This document shows, piece after piece, positions 5,652 through 5,911 of a DNA stretch of 5,911 bases (the first letter of the stretch is position 1; every line of letters starts with the position of its first letter). A program made the translations under genes and the position numbers. The DNA is from an uncultured Gammaproteobacteria bacterium (lineage in GTDB: Bacteria > Pseudomonadota > Gammaproteobacteria > Magnimaribacterales > D2472). The stretch is taken from contig CAJXAZ010000041.1 of the NCBI GenBank assembly GCA_913050015.1, forward strand, positions 1 through 5,911, in the 5' to 3' direction. The notes below the pieces were generated by a model, which saw nothing but the letters and a program-made list of their open reading frames with translations, did no database searches and had not been told where the DNA came from.

Positions 5652-5911
5652 AAGTTTTTAAAAGGTATTTTAAACCCATTGAGAGATACTGTCATTGAGG
5701 CATCTGAAGCCATTATGGAAGTGTATGAGAAAGATTCCTTTGATCATGATATCAAATCAGACGGCTCGCCAGTCACAGAGGCAGATAACAGAGCTAACGA
5801 TATTATAATTAGATCACTTCAAAAAATTACACCAGATATACCAATTGTTTCAGAAGAAACATTTAATAAAGAAGAAGAAAATCCAAAAGGCCCTTATTGG
5901 TTAGTTGATCC
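5637..5911 (+). CDS. cysQ: 3'(2'),5'-bisphosphate nucleotidase CysQ, 5' portion (runs off right edge)
   Basis: CysQ is a magnesium-dependent phosphatase that converts adenosine 3',5'-bisphosphate to AMP and phosphate, clearing a by-product of sulfate assimilation. It acts in the cytoplasm or at the inner membrane. The visible 91 complete codons include ASEAIMEVYE (22-31), SDGSPVTEADNRA (41-53), TPDIPIVSEE (65-74) with the metal-binding Glu pair, and YWLVD (87-91), where the DPxDGT metal motif begins as the window ends. The ATG at 5637 makes the protein about ten residues longer at the N-terminus than E. coli CysQ and overlaps the yrfG start. An in-frame TTG at 5679, with AAAGG about 13 bases before it, is a possible alternative start. 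The family call is firm; the start is less so. About two thirds of the gene is missing. Confidence 0.9.
   Translation, partial: MKITHKFLKGILNPLRDTVIEASEAIMEVYEKDSFDHDIKSDGSPVTEADNRANDIIIRSLQKITPDIPIVSEETFNKEEENPKGPYWLVD

Noticed and set aside
1..5911. Mobile element, phage, CRISPR or RNA gene signals
   Set aside because: No transposase or integrase, no regularly spaced repeats, no tRNA-like cloverleaf and no long non-coding stretch was seen. Composition looks even throughout.

Overview
This AT-rich window reads as tightly packed chromosomal DNA from a gammaproteobacterium, probably a streamlined marine lineage of the SAR86 type. The gammaproteobacterial reading rests on recognisable yaaA, yrfG and cysQ orthologues. 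The marine, streamlined reading is inferred from low GC, overlapping genes, near-absent spacers and few clear Shine-Dalgarno sites. There is no rRNA, tRNA, CRISPR array, insertion sequence or phage signature. No stretch over 300 bases lacks a gene.

Layout from left to right. (1) Positions 1-1143, minus strand: a TRAP transporter membrane pair, dctQ followed by the 5' part of dctM, which runs off the left edge. The pair resembles the mannitol/chloroaromatic (FcbT2/FcbT3) subgroup. (2) Positions 1180-1947, plus strand: yaaA, an oxidative-stress protein, divergent from dctQ across only 36 bases. (3) Positions 1944-2958, minus strand: a 53-residue unrecognised small gene overlapping a crotonase-fold gene. 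The crotonase carries the three acidic residues of delta3,5-delta2,4-dienoyl-CoA isomerase. Its stop codon interlocks with that of yaaA. (4) Positions 3010-4994, plus strand: a translationally coupled pair of exported phosphatases, a class C acid phosphatase/5'-nucleotidase of the e(P4) family and a lipoprotein alkaline phosphatase. (5) Positions 4986-5651, minus strand: a YrfG-like HAD nucleotidase. (6) Positions 5637-5911, plus strand: the 5' part of cysQ, whose start overlaps that of yrfG head to head.

How the genes may work together. The exported pair would release phosphate and nucleosides from nucleotides and other phosphomonoesters outside the cytoplasm. YrfG (IMP/GMP) and CysQ (adenosine 3',5'-bisphosphate) would hydrolyse nucleotides inside the cell. 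Four consecutive phosphomonoesterases therefore occupy the right half of the window. The left half serves carboxylate-type uptake, peroxide stress and unsaturated fatty acid breakdown. I see no clearly new defence, mobile or RNA-based system. The most notable items are the small coupled gene, the apparent exchange of membrane anchoring between the two phosphatases, and the overlapping 5' and 3' gene ends.
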